From: Chloranthus sessilifolius
Taxonomy: Eukaryota > Streptophyta > Magnoliopsida > Chloranthales > Chloranthaceae
Reading direction: 5' to 3'
Assembly: GCA_021018995.1 (NCBI GenBank)
Contig: CM037593.1
Location: forward strand, 44,653,810 to 44,717,809
Length of the DNA: 64,000 nt
Position 1 is the first letter of the stretch; each line of letters begins with the position of its first letter. Positions 21,298 through 33,145 of the stretch are shown here, piece by piece. The position numbers and the translations under genes are program-made. The notes beneath the pieces were generated by a model. That model ran no database searches, had not been told where the DNA came from, and saw only the letters and a list, made by a program, of their open reading frames with translations.

Positions 21298-22605
21298 TTG
21301 GCCTTGCCCCTACAACAGTCCAGATCCTCTTCATTTGAAGAGCAGATGCTGGCTTCAATGCAAAATTTGGGGAACCTGGTACAGACTATCAATTCTCATG
21401 GACAGAGTATTAAGAAGATTGAGGACCAGCTGGGTCAAATTTGTAATGTTTTGAGCAGACGGGAGGAAGGAAAATTGCTTAGTCAGCCCCTCACAAATAA
21501 AAATGGGCAGTATATGATTAGAGATGCATCCTCCACCCATGAGGAAGCTGATGCAATCACTACCCTTAGGAGTGGTAGGGAGGTTGACAATTTGGTGGGC
21601 AAGGTAACTGAGGAGGTCACGAAAAATAAAAATAAAAATAAAAGAATTATTAGTGTTGAAGAGCTAAGGATTGTACCCCCTATTGTGGATCAGCTAGGGC
21701 AAAATAATGGGGCTGATGTTGAGCCCCAACATCAAATAATAAATAAAGATAAAAGAAAAAGATTAAAATATGACCATGATGTTATTAGGCATGCAACAGT
21801 AGCACCAGCAGTGCCACAGCTGTCATTTCCTCAAGCACTAGCTGGCCCATACCCTCTTGATAAAGGGAATGCTCAGATGGAGGAAATACTGGAGACTTTC
21901 AAGCAGGTCAGGATCAATTTGCCCTTGCTTGATACCATAAAACAAGTCTCTGTCTATGCTAAGTTTTTAAAGGACCTCTGCACACAAAAGAGGAAAGCAA
22001 GGGCGCAGTTGTCTAAAAGAGTTTTTATTGTTGAACATGTTGAGCCAGTCCTGTCCATTGCCACACCAAAAAAATTACAAGACCTAGGGGTACCTACTAT
22101 CCCCTGCATAATCCGAAACCACACCATTGGAAAAGCCCTCTTATACTTAGGGGTCAGTGTGAACTGACTCCCTTATTCAATGTATGAGGAGCTAGGTCTG
22201 GGGGAGCTTAAACCTACATCAGTTGTGCTCCAACTGTCTGACAGGTTTGAGAGGAGACCTGTGGGTGTGGTAGAGGATGTCTTGGTGGGGGTGGACAAAT
22301 TCTATTATCCAGCTGATTTCCTTATTTTGGATATGGACCCTTGTAAAAGCAAAGTCCCAATTCCTGTTATCCTTGGCAAGCCATTATTGGCTACTATAAA
22401 TGCTTGCATACAATGCAGATCAGGGGTGATGGAGGTTACCTTTGGGAATATGAAGGCCCATTTAAATATGTACCATGCTGCTACGGTGCCTCAGACTGAC
22501 ATTGAGGACTACTGTGCAGTAGGTGTACTAGATGGCCTAGTGGAAGAGGAATTATCCAATCTGCTGGATTGGGATAATGTTGCTGATGACCTGGCAAATA
22601 TTTGA
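21298..22605 (+). pseudogene. E2 gag C-terminus and aspartic protease, inactivated
   Basis: The first part (to about 22020) is the Athila gag-protease linker: NLGNLVQTINSH, LGQICNVLSRREEGKL, DAITTLRSGREV. The protease follows at about 22070-22440: VPTIPCIIRNHTIGKALL, then YLGVSVN where the family has a catalytic Asp-Leu-Gly, so the catalytic Asp codon is now TAC (22144-22146). A TGA at 22165 breaks the frame seven codons later, after which LGELKPTSVVLQLSDR and VEDVLVGVDKFYYPADF follow in the same frame to 22605. The enzyme would cut the polyprotein during particle maturation; this copy cannot. Confidence 0.88.
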
Positions 22606-22608
22606 AGT

Positions 22609-23609
22609 TTGTTTGAGAAGGAGGCCCTAGTTTTCATGATAGAAGATAATACCATAACAAAGTCTTCTGTGGACCTAGTGCAGTATTTCAATTGGAAACA
22701 TATATTGCTGCCCCTTCCTCAAACTAGTAAGACACCTTTGTTACCTTCAATTGAAAGTCCCCTTGAGCTGGAGCTAAAGCAGCTCCCAACCACATTAAAA
22801 TATTCCTTCTTGGGGCAGGACAACAAGCTTCCCGTGATTATCTCATCCTCTCTCACTAGTGAGTAGGAGGAGGAACTACTGAATGTTCTCAAGAAGCACA
22901 TGAAAGCAATTGGGTGGACAATAACTGACCTTGGAGGCATTGATGCTGCAGTTTGCATGTACATAATTTATTTGGATGAGGGTGCCAAACCCTCAAGGGA
23001 GATGCAGAGGAAATTAAATCCTCACATGCAGGAGGTGGTCTTCAAGGAGATAGTAAAATTATTAGATGCAGGGGTGATTTACCCCATTTCAGATTCTGAA
23101 TGGGTGTCACCTATCCAGGTGGTACCTAAAAAGTCAGGCATCACAGTTATCACTACGGATTCTGGGGAGTTGATGCTAGCCAGAGAGACCACTGGCTGGA
23201 GGGTTTGCATTGACTATCGAAAACTCAACTCCAAGACCAGAAAGGACCATTTCCCCCTCCCTTTCATTGACCAAATTCTAGATAAGTTGGCTAGGAAGCC
23301 TTTTTACTATTTTCTTGATGGATACTTAGGATATAACCAAATCCCTGTGGATCCTCAAGATCAGGAGAAAACTACTTTCACATGTCCCTTTGGCACCTTT
23401 GTGTACAGAAGGATACCTTTTTGACTGTACAATGCCCTAACCACTTTTCAGAGGTGCATGTATGCAATACCTTTTTTTATATGATTGACAAATTCCTAGA
23501 TATCTTCATGGATGATTTCCCAGTGTATGGGGACAGCTTTAGCGAGTATCTGAGACACCATGATATGGTTTTACAAAGATGTGAGGAGACCAATTTGGTC
23601 CTAAGCTAG
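22609..23609 (+). pseudogene. pol: E2 reverse transcriptase, one frameshift and stops
   Basis: RT copies element RNA into DNA. The domain starts after KKHMKAIGWTITDLGGID; conserved parts are RVCIDYRKLNSKTRKDHFPL, the first catalytic Asp in YFLDGYLGYNQI, and the FMDD box (DIFMDDFPVYGD, about 23503). A TGA at 23422 sits where the family has Gly, and a frameshift follows near the T-run at 23470; from there the frame is the one used to the end of pol. A TAG at 23607 lies at a Trp position. A short insertion (VITTDSGELMLARETTG) between the fingers blocks is typical of the Athila RT. Confidence 0.9.
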
Positions 23610-24509
23610 GAAAAGAGTTACTTTATGGTGACACAAGGGATTGTACAAGGCCATGTGGTCTCTCACAAAGGAATTGAGGTTGACAAGGTTAAAGTGGACT
23701 TGATTTCATATCTGCCCCCACCCAGGACTGTCAAGCATATTAGATTATTTTTAAGACATGCTGGATTTTACAAGAGGTTTATCAAGGACTTTAGCAAGAT
23801 TGCCAAACCATTGTGCCACCTGCTTTGCCAGGATGTGCCATTTATATTTTCTGCTGAGTGCCTTGAGGCCTTGAAAAAGTGCCTTACAACTGCCCCTATA
23901 ATCCAGGCCCCAGATTACTCACTCCCCTTTGAGCTGATGTGTGATGCATCAAACTTGGCTAGAGGTGCTATCTTAGGACAGAGGAAAGATAAGCTGCCTG
24001 TAGTGATCTATTATGCTAGCAAAACACTAGCTGAAGCTTAGCTCAATTATATCACAACTGAGAAGGTGTTGCTTGCTGTAGTGTTTGTTGTGGACAAGTT
24101 CAGACCCTACTTGTTGGGGTCTAAGATTGTAGTTTTTACAGATCACTCAGCCCTGAAATACCTATTGGCTAAGAAGGATGTAAAGCCAAGATTGATCAGA
24201 TGGATCCTCCTCTTGCAGGAGTTTGATCTTGAGATCAAAGACAAGAAGGGAGTGGAGAATGTGGTGGCTGACCACCTCTCTAGAATTATTTTGGAAGAAT
24301 GTACAGCAACACCTGTTAATGAGTTGCTCTCTGATGAGCAACTTTTTGTTTTGCAGTCTAGTGTGCCCTGGTTTGCACACATTATTAACTTTGTTGCTGC
24401 TGGTAGGATCCCTCCACACTGGTCTAAGATGGACAATGACCTGTTCTTCTCTCAGGTTAGACATTTTCTGTGGGAGGATCCATACCTTTACAAGCATTGT
24501 GCAGACTAG
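23610..24509 (+). pseudogene. pol: E2 RT connection and RNase H
   Basis: HVVSHKGIEVDKVKVDLI and RTVKHIRLFLRHAGFYKRFI form the end of RT. RNase H, which removes the RNA strand, follows: the acidic residues are in [32 protein letters not shown] and [12 protein letters not shown], and all three appear intact. The domain ends with [16 protein letters not shown] at 24039 lies at a Gln position and another at 24507 ends the segment before the integrase. Confidence 0.88.
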
Positions 24510-25661
24510 ATTATTAGGAGATGTGTGCCTGAAAGTGACTTTCACAGCATTCTTTTAATGTGCCATGAGCAAGCCTGTGGAGGTCATTTCAGTTGCAAAA
24601 AGACTACAACAAAAGTGCTCAAATGTGGTTTGTATTGGCCTTCTTTGTTCAGAGATGCCTACTTACATTGCAAGGCTTGTGAGAGATGTCAAAGGATGGG
24701 AGGCATTTCCAAGAGAGATTCCATGCCATTACAGCCCATCCTAGTAGTAGAACGTTTTGACATCTAAGGCATTGATTTTGTGGGCCCCTTTTTTACATCT
24801 ATCAGATTTAATTTCATACTTGTGGCAGTTGACTATGTGTCCAAATGGGTGGAAGCCATTGCCACAAGGACCAATGACCATACAGTTGTCCTTAAATCCT
24901 TGAAGAATAATATTTTCTCAAGATTTGACATCCCTAGAGCTATCATCAGTGATGGGGGGAGCTATTTCTGTAACAGACCTTTTGAGAACCTGCTCAAAAA
25001 GTATTATGTTACACATAGAATTGTAACTTCCTACCAACCACAGACCAGTGGGCAAGTTGAAATTTCTAATAGGGAGATTAAGCATATTCTGGAAAAGACT
25101 ATGAGGACAGATAGAAAGGATTGGACACAAAAGCTGAATGATACTTTGTGGGCTTATAGGACTACCTATAAGACCCCTATTGGCATGTCCCCATTTAGGC
25201 TGGTGTATGGCAAGGCCTGCCACCTACTAGTAGAATTAGAGCACAGAGCCTATTGGGCTATCAAAGCAATGAAATTAGACCTAACTTCTGCTGGTTCTCA
25301 CAGAAAGTTGCAAATGGCAGAACTTGATGAACTGAGGCTGGAAGCCTATGCAAATGCTAGAATGTACAAGGAGAGATCAAAGGCATTCTTTGACAAGAAG
25401 CTATTGACGAAGGACTTCAATACTGACACTAAGGTTTGGCTTTTTAACTCCAGACTTAAATTTTTTTCAGGGAAGTTGAAATCCAGATGGGATGGACCTT
25501 ACACAGTTATCAAAGCCTCCCCATCTGGTGCTGTGGAGATCTTGGATCCAAAGACAGGAAAGATCACAAAAGTGAATGGTCAAAGGCTTAAGATTTGTGT
25601 AGAAAATTCAGTGGAGCCTCCTCAGACCATTTACCTACATGAACCTCCCACTGCTCAGTAA
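24510..25661 (+). pseudogene. pol: E2 integrase
   Basis: The zinc-binding domain has HEQACGGH and CKACERC (24565-24700). After a TAA at 24765 the core reads GIDFVGPFF and [15 protein letters not shown] (first Asp), [11 protein letters not shown] (second Asp) and [17 protein letters not shown] (Glu), so the DDE triad is present. The C-terminal part [20 protein letters not shown] and [20 protein letters not shown] is normal and the frame ends at a TAA (25659-25661). This is the best-kept domain of E2; it would insert the DNA copy into the genome. Confidence 0.92.
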
Positions 25662-26034
25662 TCCACAGCTTTGTAATTTATGTACCATATCTGTTGAAAC
25701 TTTTGTGTGTTTTTGTTTGCCTAGGAATATGTCATTTACCTTTTTCTTTTTGGGAGATTTGCTTGTTTGTTTTTATATCTATCATTAGCATGGGAGATGC
25801 ATCCCTATTACTGTTAGGTGATTAAAGTACTGGCACTGTAATTGTCAAGAATTTGCTTTCATGAAAAGCTTTTATCATTCTAAATTTTTGATATGCATGT
25901 GCTGGTAAGGGGGAGGACATTTTCATTAGATAATGGAGTACATGTAAAAGGGTTCGTGCTAATGGCCACTGAATGGGTGCATGACACTGTACATGCATAG
26001 GGCAGGGCACAAATTGAGAAAGGGAGTTAAGTGT

Positions 26035-26400
26035 TGCTTTCTCGCGGGGTTAAATGTCCTAATTTTCATAATCGCGAGCCATTTCAAGGTCTTCTTGCGG
26101 AGTCTTGAGGGCGTGAAAAGAAGAATTCAAAATATTTTATTGCTTGAGGTCTCTGAAACTCCAAATGGTTGTTCTTCGCAGAGATCACTAGTTAAGCCGT
26201 ATGAGAAATGAGAAACTGCTTCGCGCGCTTATGCCCAACGTCAACTCTGCAAAGTAACTTCGCGAGGCACACAAAACATCTGATTCTGTTTTCACGGAGC
26301 TATGTTCTTCAATGCGATTGTCCTTCTCTTGAATTTACATCTGTACTGCGCGTGAAATCTACTCCGTGAGTCCCCGTGGACAGCTGTGCGAAGCATGGTA
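26035..26400 (+). promoter_or_regulatory. Array of TCGCGnAG-like motifs, possible internal promoter
   Basis: Motifs such as 'ctcgcgggg', 'cttgcggagtc', 'ttcgcagagatcac', 'cttcgcgaggc' and 'cacggagc' recur every 30-60 bp. The same motif type is dense in the E2 LTR (17442-17700, 29380-29700) ahead of its TATA box. About 250 bp further on, 'tttaaatacaagg' (26650-26662) and a pyrimidine-rich stretch precede the ORF at 26726. Promoter function is inferred. Confidence 0.4.
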
Positions 26401-26725
26401 TTGGCCCTTTTAACCCTGATGGATTTCTTCGATCTCTTCATTTCCTATCCCTTTGCTTTAACTCCTAGTGCTAAAAATAGACCAACATTTACTGTGTGAT
26501 TTCATTCCCCATAATAAATTGTGCGATTTACCATTCCCCATAATAATCACAATTTATTGCCAACTAACCTTCTTTAATTTTTTTATGGCAATGAAGCTTG
26601 GCAGGAGGTAAAATTTAATATGCCGATTCATATTCTACCTTCCAAGCACTTTAAATACAAGGATAGTTCATCTTCTTCGCATTCGTTCTCCTTTAACCTC
26701 AGCAGTCTGTCCCTACCCATAATCA

Positions 26726-26974
26726 ATGGCAGATGAAAAACCCATTGATCTGCCTATAAAATTTTACGCAGTCTGGGAGGACCCGCCACCACCTAAGGAG
26801 CCTGACCCACTACAATTCCTCTGAGATGAGTACGAGGAGGTCCAAAGGATCTTAGCCAAGGAGGAAAAGAAAAAGAACAAGCGAAAGAAGAAGAAACAGA
26901 AGATACAACCACCTACATCTTCTCCCCCATCCCCGTCAATCCCTCCACCACCTGCTCAGCTTCCTTCTCCTTGA
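26726..26974 (+). pseudogene. Small extra ORF of E2, one internal stop
   Basis: From ATG at 26726 the protein starts MADEKPIDLPIKFYAVWEDP, then PPPKEPDPLQFL, a TGA at 26822, EEVQRILAKEEKKKNKRKKK (a basic stretch that could be a nuclear signal) and a Ser/Pro-rich tail ending at 26974. There are 82 codons and no known domain. Athila elements often carry an extra ORF in this position. It follows the motif array described above. Function unknown. Confidence 0.4.
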
Positions 26975-28084
26975 TCCTTGTTCTCCCCCCCTCTCCTGGC
27001 TTGTAGTTCCTCTTCCACAAGCAGTAGGTTAAGGATATCTCGGAGCCAGGAGGAAGAACCATTTTGTTTTTGAAGGGATGTTTTGCTAATGTGTGTCCAT
27101 ATTTTTCTTAGGTTTATACTTTTTATGTACTTAGTTAGGATCTCTTTGTAACACCTTGTGATAATCTTTTTGTATCTTAATATAATTTCTTTTTGTAATA
27201 TGTTGTTTTGTTCACTGTCTTTCTTTATTTTTGTTTGTCTGTTTGTGTGTTTGTTTTTGTGTTGTGTGTTTTATTTTCCTACTGTACTTTATTTTTTATT
27301 TTATCTCTGTTTTTGCCCTGCTGCACATATCCTTTATATTAGAAATAGTGAGGACATTGCTCCTCATAGGTTTGGGGGTGTGGCAAGGTTTGCCAATGAA
27401 ATAGTTAACCTAAGTGCAGCAGAATCAAGTGAGTAAGATAGAAATGGAGCCATGCTCACTTAAGAATTATAAAAAATGAGAAATTCAAAAATTTTGCAGA
27501 CCTTTAGGCATTACAAGCTTTTAAATTTTAACTTTTTCATAATGTGAACACCAAGAAAACTCACTTGTATCAGTACTTAGTGAATCATTAAAGAGAGAAA
27601 AAGGTAAGGACATGCCTAAGAGTTCAATGGAAGACCATGACTAGTGAGATTTAGGCCTACAAATTTTTTTTCCTTTCTTTGAGTAGTGACTGAGGCAATT
27701 CTTTTAGCTTTAAGGACTGGCTGAGTCAATGCCCTCTCAAGAAGTTAGGCACCTCAAAGTCGAAACAACTGACAACACTCATGAGACCTAGGAAAGGATC
27801 AAGGCCTTCTCTTGGACAGTTTAAGCTTAAACATACCAAACCCTAATCAACTGCCCTTGTGCACACACCTTTTGAGCCTTAATCTCAAATTTTCTTTAAA
27901 TTATACCTGAGTACTTGTACCTGAACCTATGAACCTGATTCAAACCTACCCTCACTCTGAGAATTCAGAAGGTAAAGGAGAAAGAGTTGAGGATGGACAA
28001 GATAGGGTCAACATTGGGTGAATGGAGAAGAAATACCTAAAGCTTAGCAGTGTAGCAGTTGAGGAAAGAGGTGGCAAGTTAGAA

Positions 28085-28104
28085 AAAAAAAAAAAAAAAA
28101 AAAA
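28085..28104 (+). repeat. A-run in the E2 3' spacer
   Basis: About 20 A residues inside a longer A/G-rich tract (28080-28260). Confidence 0.9.
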
Positions 28105-29020
28105 GAAAAATGCATCTAAAAGAAAGAAAAATAGTAATGAAGAGGAATAAGAGAGGAGTCAAGAGGAAAAGTTCATTGGAAAAATAAAAAATAAGAGGAG
28201 AAGCTGGCCACTTCAAGTCTGAAGAATTTTAAAGAAAATGAAAGCAGTTGAACTAAAGAAGGTGAAGTCATGAATCACCTCCTTCACCTACTGATTTCTC
28301 AATTTTGAATCCCTTTTTAACCTTCCATTCTTTATAACCTACCCCATAAGCCACATTACAACCTAGTCAAAAGACCCTGTGATCCAAAGTTGAATGAGCT
28401 GTTATGCAGAGACAAAGAGTTGTCCAATCTATGGTGAGGATTATCCAATGATGCCAGAACTAAGATGCTTTGCCTATGCTCATGCTTACAGACCCATTTG
28501 AGGACTGTAACTACACTTGAGCTTGAGAGAAAATGAAAACCCTCAAAGTTCCTTGTGAGAGTCAGCCCTGGTGAGTGTTGGGTCTGATGCTGAATGTATT
28601 GGGCATGGCCCATAACCTAATTTTTGAATTAATGATGAGCTCAGTACTGACCTACATGTGATGTTTTCCCTTGTGAGCTAATTGGAAATGATGTGCATCT
28701 ATGTAAAAGTTATGGTGATTAAATGTCTGTGCATATCATATGTTCAAATTCCTCACATTTTTATTGAATCAAAGGTGAATTGATACTCTGTTTCTTGACA
28801 GCTGACTTGATAATTTTGCACTTTTGTTAACTATTTTATTGAGAAGTTTGTGGGTATCTTCACTGAAAACCCTCAGGAGACTTCACTTCTCCACTAGGGA
28901 TCACCTAGGGGTTTAAAAGGCTTGGTGCATAAGTTAAATGTATCTGTGTTCCATACAAAAGTGGCATTTAAATTCTTAGAGTAGTTATTTTAATTTCTCC
29001 TTTGCTCAGGGACTAGCAAA

Positions 29021-29037
29021 GATTAGATTTAGGGGTA
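29021..29037 (+). promoter_or_regulatory. Polypurine tract of E2
   Basis: gattagatttaggggta lies directly before the 3' LTR start TGCTATTCAC and would prime plus-strand synthesis. The preceding 'ctcagggactagcaaag' is a common feature just upstream of the Athila/Tat tract. Confidence 0.75.
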
Positions 29038-31685
29038 TGCTATTCACTGAAAAGTACCACTTTTTACCTCTTAACCTAGCCTTTGATGGACCTTGAAGCA
29101 AACTAATAATCATTTATTAGGTGTATTTTGTAGTTAGCAATAAACTGTGCAACTTAATATAAAATCCCTGCTTATTGGTCCAAAGAAGAGAAAGAAAACA
29201 TGCAGAGATGACAGCTGAGCCAAAGCCTAATGGAACACCCTGATATGCTCACCATAGTGACTCATTTGCTGGTCATCATTGACCAAAAGTCTAGCAGATG
29301 AAAGAAGTTAGCTGAGAATGGAGGAAGCTGCAATAGCAGCAAGTGTAATGCATCAGAGGATCAACAGACTCACCTCGCAGAGTTGAGGAGCTCTCTCGCG
29401 GAGCTAAGGATGCAGTGGAAGCTGCCCTCTCGTAGATAGGACACACAATCAAAAGGAGAGTAGTAAAGAAATCATGAAGATCTCAAGTCTTAAAACCCTC
29501 AGAATTTGTGCTCGCGAAGCTCTCGCGGAGATCGAGCCTTAAAGCAGTTGCACACAGAACATAATGAATCCATATGCATAAAGAATAATTTGTCACCTCA
29601 TGGAGTTCTCGCGAAGCCCTAGAAGAGAGAGACACCCAGAATTTTTCTCGCGCACTTTGAAGCCTAACCAGTTTATCCAGCGAGAGAGAACTTCTGAAGC
29701 TCTACTGTGTGAGAATTCCAGGTGTTCCAAATCACCTCCGCGACAACATTGCAATGAAAGCAGCTGCGCGATCAACTGAGAATCTACCGCGTGAGTGAAT
29801 AATCCTCCTAAGCCAAATGCTCCTCCGCGAAGGCTCTGCCACTGCGTGAGTGAATTAATGCAAATGCCAGCCCCGCAAAGCTCGAGCTCTCCACTTCTCA
29901 ATTTTAACTCAAGGGACTTTTGGGAATTTCTCAAGGTTAGGGCACACTTCCTGAGGCACAAATTTTGAGACGCACATCTCAAGGCATTCAAGGGTTGTAA
30001 CAGTGCCACGTCTGCTAGAAAAATTAGGGTTAATCTCTTTTGAGCCAAGGCCTTATGGACAAAGTATATAAGCTGTACTTAGAATTTAATATTTTCATCT
30101 TTCCTTCATCTTCTGTCGACTGAGAGCTCCAGCAGGCTAGGGTTAGGGTTTGATAATCTCTTTTTATTATTTTTCTTCTCACGTAGCCCATCATTGGCTG
30201 ACTAATCCTTTTGTAAGCAACTAGGTTTAATTTTATTTTAGTTTTATAATAGGCTTTGTATACATTGAGATATTTTGGGTGTTGTGTACAGGCTGCAGCC
30301 TTGAGACAGTTCATTGTAAGTTTTGCTTTTATCAATGGATTGTTATTTTAATGACTAATTAAATCTACAGATCTTATGGTTTCCTTAGATGTCTATAGGA
30401 TCTATGTTTTTGGGAATAGCCCATTCAGTTTCTAGTAGATCTATTATTTACCATCTGATTTCCCTTGGTTTAATAGACCCATGGATAGCAAGCCGGATCT
30501 GTAGCCAGATCTGGAGAGCTCGTAGCCCTGGGACTCCATGGTAGAAGTATCAGTTTATATGTTCTTTCTCAGATCTCTGTGGTATGAACAGACCTATCGG
30601 ATACCCTGTGATCATTTGAGTGGATAGAGTATAACCCTAAGGTGGTGTCCAGCCACATGTCTGAGAAGGATTCTTCTCCTCTGCACATGAGCTTTTAGAG
30701 CCTTGTGAGAAGGTTTGTGCAAGAACTGACTCCCCTCTATTTTACTTGACTGATATCAGATGTTAGATCTGATTTCTCTGTAGTAATTGCAGCTTGAGGC
30801 TGAGTCATTACAGGCCTTTTATAGCAATGACCAACTGAATCTAAATCCTTATTCAACCTTTTGCTGGTCCTTTGTGTGGGCACATAGAGCCGTTAGCCTT
30901 TATAAAGCACATAGGATTTTATGGGTTAGAATGCCTATGGATGTCAGCTAGATCTGTGTGCAGATTTGGGGAGCTTGTAGCACTGACATTACATAGTGTC
31001 TGCAATAATATTTATGACCTGATCTGGTCTATTGGTTGGGGAAATGATCAGCCCACTCCTTTGGATTAGGTTAGCATTTCTGGTTTAACCAATGAGATTT
31101 GACAGACTCTATTGGATGCTCTGTGACCATTTGAGTGGACAGAGTATAGCCCTAAGAGCACCCCAAATGGCATGAGTTAAATTAGATTCTTCTGCCTTGT
31201 TGAGGTTATTGATAGCATCTTAGGAAGGACCACTACAGAGACAGTCTAAATTTGAGTTACATTACTGTATTAATTCTAGCTTAACCTGCTTACTTTCCAT
31301 CATTTTTATATTTTATTTTGGCGCACACCATCACCATCTTCTTCTTAACCATTTCTTTAGGATAGGGCTGCACTTTATTTCTCTTTTGTTAGGATTAATA
31401 TAGTGTAGTCGTGACACCCAAGTCCCTTTTTTTAGGATTGTTAGATCTGTAGCCAGATCTGGAGGCCTACTATTATAGCCCATTAAAGGTTCTAGATCAA
31501 TTTCTCTGTGGGACAAACTCTTATCAAAACTTGCTACAATAGACCCTGTATCTTTCAGGTCTAGGGTGTTTTAGGATTACTATTTTCACCATATCACTTT
31601 TATCCTCTGTTTTACTTTGATTTTAATTTTCTTCCAACACCACATAATAAATCAGCACATCCTCTGACAGACTGAAATAACAACA
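29038..31685 (+). repeat. E2 3' LTR (2.65 kb)
   Basis: It is collinear with the 5' LTR from TGCTATTCACTG to GAAATAACAACA. Small indels separate the two, for example about 36 extra bases near 29545-29581 (cacacagaacataatg...). It is followed by acggg, the right copy of the target-site duplication, and then H1 sequence. Confidence 0.9.
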
Positions 31686-31690
31686 ACGGG

Positions 31691-32843
31691 TTCTAGAGGG
31701 GTTCAATAAAAGTCATGGGGAGTTGATGTATCTCCCATAAAGTTATGTCTTCTATACGTGGCAACTACATGCGAAGGAAAAGGGTTTCTCTTTCTCGTGT
31801 TAGCCAAAGGGGTAAGTTGCTCAACCTGAGCTTCTAACCGCATGATGGAGTGCAGGAGATAATGAAGTAATTGTGTTTGAATTCTGCCATGCTACACCCA
31901 AATTTCGGCTATCCGCGCAAGGCATCCTCTGCATCAATATGGTCTTTGTTTCCTGGGGGTTGAAATGGTGCAGTTGGAGGTTGGGGAACTACCTGAGTTG
32001 GGCCATGGTTAGGACCACAAGCTTCTCCTTTTTGAGATGTTGGGTATGATTTTATACCCACAAGAGATTGAATTTTTTCTTTCCAAAGTGTTATCCTCGG
32101 AAGACCTTTCATCAATGACTTTAATTTATATAGTCCTCCTTGCTTAGGAGGTATAATAGTTGAAGTCTCCGAATCAACCTCACCCGATGCGTGGTGTTGT
32201 ATCCGTTCCTCGCTAAGGGTCTCAAAGAGTTTCCAAGCATCATCTGCTGTCAATGTACGAAACTTACCTCCATAGGTCTCACATCAATCACGTGTCGGGT
32301 TGCATCGTCAAGGCCTTCATAAAAAGTGAGCACTATTTTCCAATGTGCCACCTAGTGATGAGGGCTCTTGGTTAGAAGGTCCTTAAGACGGTTCCAACGT
32401 TCTAGAAAAGATTCATCCAAAAATTGTTGAAATATTATAACAAGATTCTGAAATTTATTCCTTCTGCAAATTAGAAAGAATTTTATAAGAAACATGCGTT
32501 CTAATTCTCTCCAATCAGCAATGGAATTATGGGGCGAAGAGTTTATCCACTACTTTGCTTCATCTCTAAGGGAATACGAGAACAACCTCAAGCATGTGGA
32601 TACTTCTGACAAGTTCTTAAATTGAATAATGTTGCATATTTTTTTGAATTTGTTTATATGCATAAAGGGGTTTCCCTCCATCAGCCCGTGAAAGATAGGA
32701 AGTACTTGAAGCACATTGGGCGTGATTTCAAAAGTCCTGTTACCAGTAAAAGGCGTTAATTGAATACATGGGGGAGGTGTAAGAGGTGTTAATGCATAAT
32801 ATTTCCCCATTGTTTTAGCCGTAAATTGGGTCTCTCCTACCAT
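31691..32843 (-). pseudogene. gag: Athila-like gag of H1, decayed
   Basis: Leftwards from 32843 the protein reads FEITPNVLQVLPIFHGLMEG, NPFMHINKFKKIC and LFSYSLRDEAK, the Athila gag core; after a stop at a Trp position it continues with DESFLERWNRLKDLLTKSPHH in another frame, then DDAWKLFETLSEE and QGGLYKLKSLMKG at 32250-32110. The gag is cut at 31691 by E2; its remainder and the spacer resume at 17106. No pol is found on the left, so H1 is, like A1, a gag-only element (or has lost pol). Confidence 0.82.
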
Positions 32844-33121
32844 TTTTTAATTTGAAAATTGAAGGAGAGGTAGGTCTGTTAGAATGAAATATCTATTTTC
32901 TTATTTTAATTTTATAAAATTTTTATTCTAAAAGGCAGGGAGAGAAACAAATCTGGGCCTCTAGCTTCGCTGATCAGGGGAAGTTGAAACTTTAATTTGC
33001 TAATACGAATAAACTTGCAAAAGCTTAAGAAGTGATCAAGAAAATAAAAAGATAAAGAAATATAAAAAAGAGAAAGATAAATGCTTGTTTCCTAAAAAAA
33101 CTAACTATCAATAAATATTAA
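32844..33121 (-). other. H1 leader between primer site and gag
   Basis: An A/T-rich leader without a gene; it corresponds to A1 2380-2605 (shared 'gggagagaa.acaaatct..gcctctagcttc'). Confidence 0.6.
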
Positions 33122-33139
33122 TCCCCGGCAACGACGCCA
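33122..33139 (-). promoter_or_regulatory. Primer-binding site of H1 (tRNA-Asp type)
   Basis: The minus strand reads tggcgtcgttgccgggga, one base from the usual Athila tRNA-Asp site. The LTR ends a few bases away at 33146. Confidence 0.9.
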
Positions 33140-33145
33140 AAAACT

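Larger units (their letters stand above)
25662..29037 (+). other. E2 3' internal spacer
   Basis: This 3.4-kb spacer lacks env-like or other recognisable domains apart from a short ORF at 26726. It holds an LTR-like motif array (26035-26400), a T-rich stretch (27150-27310), an A-run at 28085 and the polypurine tract. Other ORFs here are open by composition only. Confidence 0.7.
17107..31685 (+). mobile_element. E2: structurally complete Athila-lineage retrotransposon (14.6 kb)
   Basis: Two direct LTRs (17107-19743, 29038-31685) flank a primer site, gag, protease, RT, RNase H and integrase in the gypsy order, a 3.4-kb 3' spacer with a small ORF, and a polypurine tract. Flanks acgga (17102-17106) and acggg (31686-31690) look like a target-site duplication with one change. 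The coding regions are broken by stops and frameshifts. E2 lies inside the minus-strand element H1. Confidence 0.92.

Noticed and set aside
24143-24545. Minus-strand ORFs of 97 and 127 codons
   Set aside because: They overlap the E2 RNase H-integrase frame and have no family features; they are shadows of pol.
20038-25661. An endogenous pararetrovirus (caulimovirid) rather than a retrotransposon
   Set aside because: Paired LTRs, a polypurine tract, a target-site duplication and an Athila-type integrase are present; no movement or coat protein is seen.
29593-30335. Minus-strand ORFs of 151 and 101 codons in the E2 3' LTR
   Set aside because: They lie in noncoding LTR sequence, and the 5' LTR does not keep them open.
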